This document shows, in pieces, positions 1-10,048 of a DNA stretch of 64,000 bases (position 1 is the first letter of the stretch; each line of letters opens with the position of its first letter). The DNA is from Chondrus crispus. Its lineage: Eukaryota > Rhodophyta > Florideophyceae > Gigartinales > Gigartinaceae. Both the position numbers and the translations under genes were made by a program. The stretch is from contig NW_005179309.1 in NCBI RefSeq assembly GCF_000350225.1, positions 1 through 64,000 of the forward strand, read 5' to 3'. The notes under the pieces are model-generated. The model ran no database searches and was not told the origin of the DNA. It saw only the letters and a list, made by a program, of their open reading frames with translations.

Positions 1-386
1 CCCCCGCCGCAGGCGATGGCCGCGCCGCCGTCAGGCCGGCGCGCTTCTTCTGGAACGCCGCCGAGAGCGTCAATGGTCGCGCCGCCGCGCTCGGCTTCGT
101 GCTTTGCTTCGCAAGGGAGGTGCTCGAGCCCGGACATCCGTCGCTTGTGGACCAGGTCGTCGATGTCGTCGTCCCTATCGCGCAGAAGACGCCCCCGTTT
201 CTTGTCGCCGTCGTCGACCAGATCGTCGACTTGCTCACGTGATTACCGCGCGGAGGGCCAGGGGAGGGAAGGCCCGCGTTTGGGGACTATCGTAGTGTAG
301 ATGCGCGTCGTAGAGTAGTGCGCGTGGTACTTGTTCGTCCTATCCGCTCGCGTTGACGCCGGGGGGGGGGCGAGGGAGCCCGTCTC

Positions 387-1270
387 TTGCATGTCGACGC
401 CGAGTGCCGTTTCGAGGGCCGAAGGTTTTGCCGAAACGCCTCCCGTGCTCGACTCAAGATCAGTCTCCATCCCAACAACATTCGGAATAAATTGTTCCAA
501 TTTCTCCCTCCCGTGCCTGCGCCGGCCGGCCAAACTTCCACTACCCCATCCCATTCCCTTACTCCCACCAACCCACCACCAAAAGTTTGGGAAAACCTAA
601 TCGCCCTTATCAGCACTTGCGAAAAGCACCAGGCAGCTACTTCCCTCGCCAAGAAAGTGCTTGTCCTCATCAAGTCTGGAAAAGTTTTCAGTGGTGATTT
701 TTCTAGTAGCGGAACGGAAGGCCCCGACGGTGTGGATCCCAAAGACCCTCACACCTGGTCTATGAACCACTTTGCGAACATGCTAGAATCAAAAACTTGT
801 CCCTTGTCAAGAAAATCGCACGATGTGTTGACGGCCAAGGTTCTCATCCCGTTTCGAGGGCGCGATGAGGAGAGAGCTCTCTGCGCATGGTTATCTTCAG
901 AGGGCAATCTGAAACAGTTGCAGGGCATTTGCGATACCATGCTTTCCCTGCCCCCGCTCACATTGAAGTCATTACACTCGGCCATCCGGTCTCAAATGAA
1001 AAATATGACCGCATGCAGAGTCAGGGACAACTATCTGGTGCAGACGTGCTTCAGCTCCCTTTCCAAACAAGAAAACTTTTTAAAGCAGCAACGGCTTTGC
1101 AATCGGCGAACACAAATGTGGACTTGTGGCTTGATTATCTGGATTTCGAAAGGCGCATTGCACGCGAATCAAAGCTGGCAACAAAAGTCAACCGGCAGGC
1201 ATTGAATACTTTAGACGCAAAGCGAAGAGAGCTCTTTACAGAGAGACAAATTCTCCGCAACCTTGCATGA
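387..1270 (+). pseudogene. possible UTP6-like (HAT-repeat) C-terminal gene part, frameshifted
   Basis: Two forward frames read as one protein. The first covers about 590-1076 and contains helical stretches such as VWENLIALISTCEKH and LKQLQGICDTMLSLPP. The second covers about 1076-1270, contains LWLDYLDFERRI and KVNRQALNTLDAKRRELF, and ends at a TGA at 1268-1270. The switch falls at a run of T near 1076-1081, so it is either a one-base indel or a sequencing error. The W-x-D-Y-x-x-F-E pattern followed by a lysine/arginine-rich helix resembles the half-a-TPR repeats near the C terminus of UTP6, a U3 snoRNP processome protein of the nucleolus. That family call is inference. No convincing ATG was found; the region before 590 is Pro/Arg-rich and probably non-coding. 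Confidence 0.35.
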
Positions 1271-1578
1271 AGAACAGCGTGCTGCTCTGTAGCGTGTTGG
1301 GAAAACGCTTGGGACGCACCATACTCGCACTGATAGATGTCAGACCTCTCAATGACTGATTCTAACACGGGCCGTTTTATCCATCGGGCTGAAACACATT
1401 CAATGCAATACAACATTACGCTCCACTGTTCTACTGCGTACTACCAACTCGCATCTCTAAATTCCGAGCATTGTGGCGAGCCTTTTTTTGCCACAGATCT
1501 GTCTCAGAAGCAGCGCATGTTTTGCCAGGTGAAGCCCACGATAGTATGGGTGTGGGGGGGGTAGGCGGGCAAGTTGAT

Positions 1579-2835
1579 TTACCGCACAGCATCTTCAACA
1601 GTGCTATCGCCCTCTTCGACGAGTTCGGCGCGCTCTTCTCTAGTCCATTCATCTTTGGTGCCGATGGAGACTTTTGAAGCACTGAAAAGGCGCTGTTGGC
1701 ATATGACGGCAATGGCCATCATGACGGCACACAGGCAGAAGACGGTGGTATTCTCATAGTTTTTGTACAGAATGAGGCAGACTATGAGATTCAAAGAAAG
1801 ACGAAAGTAGTTCATAATGGCGGATCGGGTGACCTCGGGAACATACTTTGCTCGCATGGTACCCATAGCCGGAAAGTACAAACCGCAAATGACCTCAAAC
1901 GCAAGCAGAGCGCCGTACACCTCCCATACATTGGATGATATGGTGGTGACGACAAAGCAAACGACGCCTATGATGTACATATTGCGCATGAATAGCTCAG
2001 CGGGTTGTGTCTTCATAAGAAAGACGAATAAAATGCTTCCAATTATGAAGCAAACCATGAAGGAACTAAAGATCATGCCATGCGGAATCTCGCCAAGTGA
2101 CATGGCATGCGACGCGGCCTGTAGCGCCGGGGTCCAACTGAAGACCATGAGATACATGGCAGACTCAAAGCAGGACTGAATGATGCCGACAAGCAAGATC
2201 TTCTCATCGGCAATCATCATATGCCAGGCACTGCGCAAGCCGCCGGTGACGGTCTGCCTACTATCGCCAAAGTTCTCGGACCAGGACAACATGACAATGA
2301 GGCCCGTGGCGGCGAGGATGACAGCGGCCGTATCAAACGGGGCGACCTTTCCAAACTGGGCAGCGACCATGCCAGCAATCTGGCCTGCGACAATGGCGAC
2401 GACAGCATTCCCAAACTGGGCCTTTGAAAAATGTCGGCGATGAGGTTGGGATCAAAGCCGCGGTTGTTATGCTCCGACACAAGCCACGACTCAAAGGCCG
2501 AGAAGAGGATGCTGGTAGCAATGCCCGCCAGCAGCCTGCCGACCATCAAGGTAGCAAAGTTCGGCGAGTGCTTGGTCATGCAGGACAGGGCGTACGTGAT
2601 GACGAAGACTAGGACGTTAAACTTGCGGCCATACTTGTCGGCGATGGAGCCGATAAAAGTGCCGAAGATGGCGGACGAGCCAAAGCCGGCGATGAAGAGC
2701 TGGGCCATCTCCTTCCCGTAGCCGTACGCGGCGTACAGCGCGTAGACGTAGGGCCCCTGCAGCCAGTCGGCCGCGATGGCCAGCAGGTATACGACCAGTT
2801 AGTTGTTCTGGAAGGCTGGTGGTACGGCAGGCGCT
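1579..2835 (-). pseudogene. MFSD5/MOT2-like major facilitator transporter, two lesions
   Basis: The reverse strand encodes a multi-membrane-segment protein of the MFSD5 branch of the major facilitator superfamily, the eukaryotic molybdate-anion transporter family of membrane proteins. Hallmarks in order are ADWLQGPYVYALY near 2740-2780, the loop motif ADKYGRK near 2622-2642, and GRLLAGIATSILFSAFESWL near 2475-2540. A series of hydrophobic helices follows down to 1580. The frame is broken twice. A TAA at 2799-2801 sits where the family has a tyrosine, between FQNN and LVVYLL. One base is missing in the T-run near 2427-2431 (plus-strand A-run), just after the LIADIF segment. The C terminus (KDEWTREERAEL...) looks complete. 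The gene is either a young pseudogene or one damaged by assembly error. The family call is firm; the function is inferred from the family. Confidence 0.8.
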
Positions 2836-3139
2836 CGGCGCGCGGGCCCAGGAAGAGGGCGTAGCCGCGGATCACCTGGGCGTCGATGTCAAGCAGCGCA
2901 TCTGCCAGGCCCAGGCGGCACAGGGCGTCGTGTCTTGGACGGTGTTTGGACGGCGGGTGACCACGCACGTGTGGGGGATCGTGGCCGGGTGGTGGCCGGT
3001 GGGGGATAGGGCGGCGGTGAGGTGGCGGGGGCGGGGGGGTGTTGCATGGTGCGCGCGGGGGGAAAGGACGCTAGAGTAGAGCAGGCAGCAGACGACGAGG
3101 ATGGAGAGCGTGCGGCGCACGATGGCGCGTCGCGGCTTA

Positions 3140-3530
3140 GTGAAACATCGAGGTCGAGGCCGCACGCATGTCCCACGGCGACGCACGCTGGTGCCAAGCC
3201 TGCGTCCAGCGTAGTAGCCTCGTGCAGAAACCGGCGCGCGACCTCGGTCTTGCCGCACGCGAAGGAGTATTAGCTGACGGCCATCCAGCTGACGGCGCTC
3301 TTCGGATCACGGTCCACCAGCCAGTGGGCTTCTTGCAGACGAAGAATAACGGCACCCGACTTGCGAAATTCGACGAGCTATGAAGAGATGAGGGAAGGCC
3401 ACTCCGGTGGCACTCCGCACAAGAAACGGCGGGGGGATGCTACTGCGGTGGCACTCCGCATGTGATACGACAGCACTGCACGGTTGACCCAGATTTCCGC
3501 CCTGCTGTACCTACTGTTACCAAAAACGAT
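3140..3530. repeat. duplicated block, copy 1 (partner at 21,995-22,380)
   Basis: This block carries the CDC16 exon fragment and about 200 bp of flanking non-coding DNA. It matches the block near 22.0-22.4 kb in the same orientation. Shared landmarks are the 'gcgaaattcgacgag' stretch, the phrase 'actgcggtggcactccgca' and the run 'gtgatacgacagcactgcac'. Because the match continues past the exon into non-coding DNA, it is a DNA-level duplication rather than a retrocopy. The copies differ by substitutions and short indels. Confidence 0.75.
3145..3345 (-). pseudogene. APC6/CDC16 TPR fragment, copy 1
   Basis: About 65 codons on the reverse strand read DPKSAVSWMAVS, then a stop, then ACGKTEVARRFLHEATTLDA and APACVAVGHACGLDL. 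This matches the TPR pattern of the anaphase-promoting complex subunit APC6/CDC16 (W-x-A-V-G-x-Y-Y, then A-R-R-x-x-x-K-A-T-T-L-D, then W/C-x-x-x-G-H). That subunit is a scaffold of the cell-cycle ubiquitin ligase. Only this segment of the roughly 600-residue protein is present. A TAA stands at the position that is GAA in the second copy near 22.1 kb. It is a fragment carried inside a duplicated block, not a working gene. Family recognition is good; the reading limits are approximate. Confidence 0.65.
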
Positions 3531-3696
3531 ACAGGAACCAAGCTCCCAAACAACACGGTTACAGATAACATATACGGTAAATCCACGCCCGATGGATGAA
3601 AGGAAGACGGCAACCACACTGATTTCAGTCCTGCCATCCCCAGACCGGCATCAGCCTCTCTGAGCTGATAGGTCACTATAAAGGCAGGCCCGAACC

Positions 3697-4464
3697 TCAG
3701 AAGCCCTGCCATGGTAAACAGAACAAACGTCGCTGCTCTTTTTCGCAGCAAACCAGGAATGCAAAACGCAAAGTAAAGAGAAAGCCTAGAGAACATAACT
3801 TGGGCGACATTGCTTCGAAGTCAGAAAGCGAAAACAAAGCAGACAATAATCGTATCAATCTCGCCTTCATCCCAGTCTCAGGCACCCCGTTAAACGAAAA
3901 CGGGTGCGAAGCATGCCGCTGCGAAGCTGAATGAATGGTGAGCAGATGCGGTTGTCCATCGTCATACAGGGACGCATTCCACGGTACCCCATACGCAATC
4001 ACGCAAACCTCAGGAGCACTCTTCTCAGACTGCTCTCCTGTTCGCTTCTCGCAGTTGGACGATAACCTCTTCACAACACCCAGTGGCACTCCATCAACAC
4101 GAGCCTCCAGCTTGGACCCCTCCATCACGCGTTGAGGCCCGACAAGCCGCACATGTGAAGACATCAACGCACCCCACCCTGCGCCGACACTCTGGGTCAA
4201 ACGGGATGACACGGTCATTGCGTAGTCAGATATACCATGAAGGTCTTCCTCATCTGATGAGTCTTCATTGTCGTTCCCCATGTCAGACGCTCTGACGGCC
4301 TTACCATCGTCTGTAAATAAGAGACGATTGGCACTAGGCATTGCTTTTAGCAAGTCCAGTTTTCGCCTCTTGCGTTTCCGCATCAGAATCACCTCGGAAA
4401 CCTCATAAATGCTGTCACCAGCCTCGTTAACATTTGACGAGTTAATTTTGTGATTGCAAGTCAT
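3697..4464 (-). CDS. unrecognised protein with acidic/basic N-terminal region
   Basis: A reverse frame of about 256 codons starts at an ATG at 4462-4464. It begins with a hydrophilic stretch containing a basic cluster (RKRKRRKLDLLK, a possible nuclear localisation signal) and an acidic patch (DNEDSSDEEDLHG). A mixed region with CVIAYGVPWNASLYDDGQP follows. The last 70 residues are hydrophobic and overlap the edge of the duplicated block, so they may not be coding. I do not recognise a family. It lies head to head with the gypsy pol fragment, separated by an AT-rich stretch (4465-4731). It may be an isolated exon of a host gene or part of a mobile element. Confidence 0.35.
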   Translation of the reverse strand: MTCNHKINSSNVNEAGDSIYEVSEVILMRKRKRRKLDLLKAMPSANRLLFTDDGKAVRASDMGNDNEDSSDEEDLHGISDYAMTVSSRLTQSVGAGWGALMSSHVRLVGPQRVMEGSKLEARVDGVPLGVVKRLSSNCEKRTGEQSEKSAPEVCVIAYGVPWNASLYDDGQPHLLTIHSASQRHASHPFSFNGVPETGMKARLIRLLSALFSLSDFEAMSPKLCSLGFLFTLRFAFLVCCEKEQRRLFCLPWQGF

Positions 4465-4731
4465 TTCCTCGCTTTTAAACAATATTTGGAATGTTCATAA
4501 ACAAAACTTCTGTTGTTTCAGAAAAAGTGGCGATGTACCGTTCATAGACAACATTGAGAATGTTTCTTTGGTCTATATGTATTGCCGCCACACATACAAT
4601 AGTACTGTTATTAATGCAATCTAATTACCGTCTTTGGACAATAATAGTAATGTTTTCCATGTCAAAAACATTGCTTTTGGACAACGTTTCGTTATTTCTT
4701 TAAAACTATCGTCCAAAAACAATACTTTTTA
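4465..4731. other. AT-rich stretch without a gene
   Basis: This strongly AT-rich stretch separates a reverse frame from the gypsy pol fragment. It contains several short direct and inverted 'ttggacaa'/'tccaaaaacaat' motifs. I see no LTR end or primer binding site, so the 5' end of the gypsy element appears to be missing here. Confidence 0.4.
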
Positions 4732-7700
4732 TTGTTTTTCACGGTTTTGCCTCCGCAGTGTGAGGTGGATGAAGACCATAAGAAGCCGGGATCCGCTACC
4801 GACAGTGAGGACTTCACGTCAGACTCGGGGGCCGTGCCGGCTGACTCGACTGACACGGGTGAAGACTTCGTCCTTTCGCTGCGTGAAAGGGTGCCGTTTG
4901 AACCAGACCTTGCCTGGGCGGGAGCAGTCACTGAGGACGAAGATCCTCATGCTGGACTTCCGGACCTAGCTGAGGAAGGCTCAGAGTATGAGCCGGCAGA
5001 TGAGAAAGAGAACAGAGATGAGAAGGAAGAACTTCTCATGTCTAAGCTGAGCCATATCAGCAGAAAGCACGCCGACCGCATAATGTGTTCTATCAAGAGT
5101 ATGGGAATAGCTGCATGGTCTTTGGACGACCTCAGGCCGGCAGATGTCCCTGTGTCACATTCGTTTGAGTTAAATGACGACAGGCCCATTTCGCACGCTG
5201 TTCGGAGGCTCCCTCCGAGACACAACACGGTAGTGCGTGAGGAGATCGAGAAGATGCAGAAGGCAGGGATCACTACCCCCTCTGTAGCTCCTTGGTCGTT
5301 TCCGGTCGTCATCGCAACGAAGAAGGACGGGAAACCTCGCTTCTGTGTTGACTGCCGCGCGCTTAACCGCGTGATGAAGGCCGACAAGTGGCCGTTGCCT
5401 AAAATGGAAGAGATATTCGACGACCTTGAAGGAAGCCAAGTATTCACTACCCTGGACTTGTTCTCGGGTTATTGGCAAGTGCGGATGGCTTCATGGTGCA
5501 AAGAACAGACGACGTTTGTCTGTCGGTACGGGACGTTTCAATTTGAAGTGATGCCATTCGGGCTCATGAACGCTCCTTCAACATTTCAAAGGATGATGGA
5601 TGGCGTATTCAGAGACCTGCCATTCGTCCGAGTATACCTTGATGACGTGGTCATCTTTTCGAAGTCCTTGGACGTCCATGTTGACCACTTGATTGAAGTG
5701 TTCGAGCTGATTGCTCGCAGTGGATTGAAGTTGAAGCTCGCGAAGTGTTCCTTCGCGCAATCACAGACCAGGCTATTGGGGCACGTCATCGGAAAGAAAG
5801 GGATTGAGGTGGATCCAGAGAAGACATCGATCATTTGGGACACCCCCGAGCCGCGCACCAAGACGGAGTTATGAAGCTTCCTTGGACTAGCGGGGTATTA
5901 CCGCCGATTTATCCCTAAGTTCGCAGAAGTCTCTGCATCGTTGCATGCTGCTACTTCTACCAAAGTCGAATTTGAATTTACGGAAGGGACGCGGACCACC
6001 TTCCAGGAGTTGAAGAAGAGGGTGACGTCTCCTCCGCTGATGGCGCTCCCGAAGTTTGACGAACCCTTCGTGGTCGAGACAGATGCATCCAACATGGCAG
6101 TGGGAGCAGTTCTGGCTCAGAAGAAGGAAGACAAGAAGGTTCACCCGATACAATACGCCAGCAGGACGATGACGGAGACTGAGAAGAAGTACCCCACCTG
6201 TGAGAGAGAAGCGTTAGCGGTGATCTTCGCGCTAAAGAAATTCCGGGTGTATTTGCTCTCAACGCAAAAGTTCAAGTTGATTACGGATCACCACGCGCTT
6301 CAGTATGCGTTCAAAAAGAAGGACATTCACGGTAGACTCGCCCGTTGGTTGGATTTCCTGGCGGAGTACGAATTCGAGATATTGTACCGCCCCGGCTCAA
6401 AGAATTGTGCTGCTGACTTTCTCTCGCGTCTACGAAAAGACGATGGCAGGCGCGAGGAGGATGAGGGGGACCTGGTATGTGCTGCCGCTTTTGCGAAAGG
6501 AGATATACTGGAAGACATGGAACCTCATGTGCGGGACACGTACCGTTATCTCGAAGGAGAAGAGATGGTTGAGCAAGATGCTGCGCAGAGGCGCAGATTC
6601 AAGAAGAACTCCAGGAGGTTCCTCGCCTGGAACGGAAGGCTGTTTCGCAGGACGAAGAATGGGATCGGAACAATCCCTTCTCGGGGGACTCGACTGCAGA
6701 TATTGCGGTCGCTGCATGAAGACATTGGTCACTGGGACGCTACAGCTACGAAACAGTTCGTCCTTGACAGGTACTGGTGGCCGGGAGTTCATGGTGATAT
6801 CTACGCCTACGTTCGTGGATGTGAAGGCTGCCAAAAGGCTGCGCTCATCCCGACGTACAAGAGCACAGCGGTGATACCAGTCTCTCAGCTCTTTGAGACA
6901 TTCTCGATAGACTTTCCGGGACCCCTTCCCAAAGACGAAGAACGGAAAACGTTACATCCTGATAGCGGTCGAACATCTGACTGGTTGGCCCCTGGCTTGG
7001 GCAACCGAGACCGCTACGTCTGCGGAAGTTGCCAAGTTCGTCAAGGAGGAGATCATCCATTCGTTTGGTCCCCCTCGAACTATAGTCTCAGATAACGCAA
7101 CATGTTTCAGCGCGACAGCGTTGAAGAACTTCATGGCACAACAAGGAATTTCATGGAAACCGGTCCTCGCCTATGCTCCCATGTCCAACGGAAAAGCGGA
7201 GCGTATGGTTGGGACCATCAAGCGTTCAATTCAGAAGACGCTATTAGGTCAGGGCGCCGCTACCTCTAAATGGGAATCGGCGTTAAAACAGATTCTCTAC
7301 GGGTACCGTCGGCGCCGACTGTCCGACGGGTTTTCCCCGTTCGAGTTGATGTATGGAGTTAAGCCGCCCTCGCAACCCCAGACCGAGTCGAACCAAATCC
7401 GATGGGGGGGCGTTGAGGGGCGCAACTTGGAACTGTTAGCGACCCTCGCGCTCCGAGCGACGAGGACTGCTAAACAGCTGGACAGGACGAGCAAGAAGAT
7501 GGCAGTTATCTCACAACGCCAATTTGACGTAGGCGACTAGGTTCTGGTTGCCAGAGGAGCAGCCTTGGGAGGGCTACGGAAGTGGCCTTTAGGAGATTCG
7601 AAGTACTACGGCCCCTGCAGGGTAGTACGGGCAACGCACACGCGGTACACACTCGTGTCGCCGGGTTTGCGTTACAGTCGACGGGATATACATGCAAGGC

Positions 7701-7740
7701 GTTTAATCCCTTTTATTCAGAAACCCACACATCTTATGTA
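4732..7740 (+). pseudogene. pol: Ty3/gypsy Pol (RT-RNase H-integrase), 5' truncated, with stops and a frameshift
   Basis: Reading order is that of a Ty3/gypsy Pol. An acidic linker is followed by reverse transcriptase (DLFSGYWQV; catalytic YLDD near 5635). RNase H follows (TDASNMAVGAVL near 6080, then TDHHALQYAF), then the integrase zinc finger (H..H, CEGCQK near 6830) and the integrase core. Integrase aspartates are in SIDFPGP and VSDNATCF, and the glutamate is in NGKAERMVG. Gag and protease are absent upstream. Lesions are a TGA at 5872-5874 inside the RT connection (ELxSFLGLAGYY, normally Arg), a frameshift near 6941 just after the first integrase aspartate, and a TAG at 7538-7540 within GDxVLVARG (normally Trp). 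The protein ends near 7740. The element is dead but still carries every catalytic residue. Confidence 0.9.
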
Positions 7741-7829
7741 GATGTGATGAATTGATTACCTACACATGCACTAGATTGAAGATGACTCCGATGAATTACG
7801 ATTCTTTTGGATGAACTATCTTTGGTTGA

Positions 7830-9294
7830 TTACTTGAGTGATCCTATCGCACGACGGCCCCTACCATGTGAGAGGGTTGGGCCACGATTACCTCGACGAA
7901 CCCTCTTCTTCTTGTGTTCCTGACCGAGACTCTTGCCGTCGCTTCTATCCCGCTTTGCCATTCGGTGCAGGACGCGCATATCGTCGAAGTACTGAAACTT
8001 GGTCGGATCGCCAGCGGGGCAGCACAAGCGGAGAGAACTGCTCGTGAGCTGCATGGCATACCGCTCAGCACAGTCATATATCAGCGCCGGTTCCGTCCGT
8101 GCGTCCAGACAAATAGCGTGCTGGAAGCGATGGATGTCATTAAGGCGGAGGACGTAGACACCGGCTTCCACACTTGTCGACAGGCGGAGTAGCCAACCGA
8201 CGTCCGAGCTCCGCCATAACGGGGACCTGGCACTGGACCTGCCATGAACGGTTGACCCAGGCGGTGGAACCACGTGATCCAAGGATACGGTGCCGTGGTA
8301 ATCAGCTTGAAGGGTCCGTTGGACATGAGTGAAGTGATGAACGCTCGGCGAATAGTTCTTTCGGCGCTCGAACTCGGTGACTCGTTCCGACTCCGCCGCC
8401 CAGACGCGGTCGGCAGCGGGCCGGCCAGCGACAAGGGAGATGGCGTTGCAGACGGCAGAACGGAGACAGAGGATAGTGTTGTCTTGAAACGGTACGGGCT
8501 GAGACCTGGTGAAATACCTCGACGCCAAGGGAGAGACGTTTCGAGACATGGCGTATTTAACGCGCTTCTTCTTGCCCCTATTCTGGCTACACCAGTTGTC
8601 GATGGCCAGGATTGCCGTCCATACGTGTCGAGGAGTCTCGCCCGAAGGCAGAGTTGAAGCCCCGGCGGGCGTCCTCGTTCTCGGAGGGCACATGATCGAA
8701 CGTCATTGTGTAGAGCAGGATAAGGTACTTATCCTGGCTCCCCTCCCCGACGGCGTAATAGCACCCCTGGGCTTCGCCGTTGCTACCGTCGGAGCACCAA
8801 AACAGCTCGACGACCCAATCGGGGTCGTCGCAGCAGTGTTACTCTCTCTCGTCGCCGTGACTGTCGGTGAGCCCGAGCCGGAAGCACCGGTCGGCAGTGA
8901 ACCAAGCTTTCCGGGACAAACGAGCCGCGACGAATGCCAGCACGTGGGGCCCGAAGAGAAGTCGGGCCCCGGCGGCAGAGACGGCCGCCACGACGGGTGC
9001 ACGATTACCGACCTCTTTGTATCTAATGCGGAAGGATCCATCTCCTACCTGATACCTAACCGCGGATACATCGGAGCGTCCGGCGTGCTCCCAAAGGGTT
9101 GGGAGATGTTCAGCATTCCTTGAGTCTTCGAAGTCAATGAACGGTCGGTTGACGCGGTAGGACGCCCTTTCACGGACTTCCTCCCCGTTTTCGCGCCACA
9201 TGCCCGCCGAACGACGGGCTGCCTTGGTGGCGATCGCTCGACGAGGGACCTTCCCGCCAGTGGAAGCCCTCGCCGTCTGCTTGGTCCGAGCCAT
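7830..9294 (-). pseudogene. histone-H3-tail-like / cysteine-peptidase-like protein, antisense in gypsy element
   Basis: The gene starts at the ATG at 9292-9294. After the initiator Met, residues 1-30 match the canonical histone H3 tail at 23 positions (ARTKQTAR, STGGK, ATKAAR). They differ at K9 to A, A15 to V, K18 to R, Q19 to A, L20 to I, K27 to R and P30 to G. Similarity then stops, and an unrecognised region follows (RPFIDFEDSRNAEHLPTLW, YQVGDGSFRIRYKEV). A TAA at 8839-8841 interrupts the frame. The same frame continues (DPDWVVELFWCSDG...) to about 8650, where a frameshift leads into the C-terminal 287-codon frame. That part has QDNTILCLRSAVCNAI (candidate nucleophile Cys near 8467), HAICLD (His near 8119) and LIYDCAE (Asp). 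This is the Cys-His-Asp layout of papain-like or OTU-like peptidases, followed by a very basic tail. The gene ends 90 bp from the end of pol, on the opposite strand, and upstream of the probable 3' LTR. It is therefore most likely an antisense gene of the gypsy element. The peptidase call is inference. Confidence 0.6.
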
Positions 9295-9772
9295 GTCGCA
9301 CAGAGAGTACCGCCCGAAGGACCACAGACCTTTCGTGCGTGGCTCGGAACGCGGCGCGTTTCAACGAAGTCCCGAAACGGGAACAACGAGAAACGGAGGC
9401 TCAGGCGACGTGGAGACCACGCGGCCTGAGGCTCAGACGGCGTCGGACGATCAACGGCCGGAGGCCCGGGAGACGCGGAGACCACGCGATCCGGGGCTAC
9501 GGTGACGCTAGACGTAAAAACCACAAGTTTGGGCGACGCGGAGACCACACCGCCCGAAGTTGAGGCTGAAGTGCCGGAGGCGGCGCGAGAAAGAAACGAT
9601 GCGAGCGTAGTCGGCGCAAAATGGCGGTGGAGCGGATGAAATAGAAGGGAGCTAGGTTCGGTGGAAGGTGGAGAGACGGTGGCCGGGGGGGCCAGAGCGG
9701 TCACGCGAAGAAGCGGGGCCAGTATATTTACGTGCAACGGCAGCCCCGTGGTCTGCCCTCACGAGGGGGTCA
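9295..9772 (-). promoter_or_regulatory. probable 5' leader of the H3-tail-like gene
   Basis: This lies between the ATG of the reverse gene and the putative LTR start. It contains three imperfect copies of a 'gcgtggtctccgcgtc'-like unit (reverse strand, about 9400-9550) separated by Pro/Ser-type triplets. I see no TATA box. A polypurine-like run 'acgagggggt' sits at 9761-9770, directly before a TG at 9773, as expected for a plus-strand primer site next to a 3' LTR. Confidence 0.3.
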
Positions 9773-10048
9773 TGTGAGATATTTTTAGGGAAAAATTCCA
9801 TTTTACTGTAGAGGGAGATTTTATTCTGTAGACCGAGATTTTATTTGAATTTTAGAGAAGCGCACGCGTACGGCCCGGCGGAATCCGGGCCGGACGCGTG
9901 GACGCTTCTGGAAGGAATTTCATAGAAATAAAAGAGAGAGGGTGACGGGCGCTGCGGGGAAAAAGGGGGGAAAGAAACACACACCACGGAACGGCACGCT
10001 CCCCAGAACCGCCTCCCCCATTTCACCGACAACACTCTAGTTGACATA
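9773..10048 (+). mobile_element. 5' portion of a gypsy 3' LTR, split by later insertions
   Basis: The segment starts TGTGAGATATT directly after a polypurine tract and runs to the TA where the pogo transposon entered. It probably resumes at 12,605-12,692 and 17,508-17,560, ending ...CCCGCTACA. Removing the two insertions leaves about 415 bp with TGT...ACA ends. The 5' LTR is not in view, so the LTR cannot be confirmed by comparison. This reconstruction is inference. Confidence 0.4.

Noticed and set aside
9045..9737. 230-codon reverse frame overlapping the H3-tail-like gene
   Set aside because: Its Ser/Pro/Arg composition comes from reading the H3-like gene and its leader in another frame; no motif.
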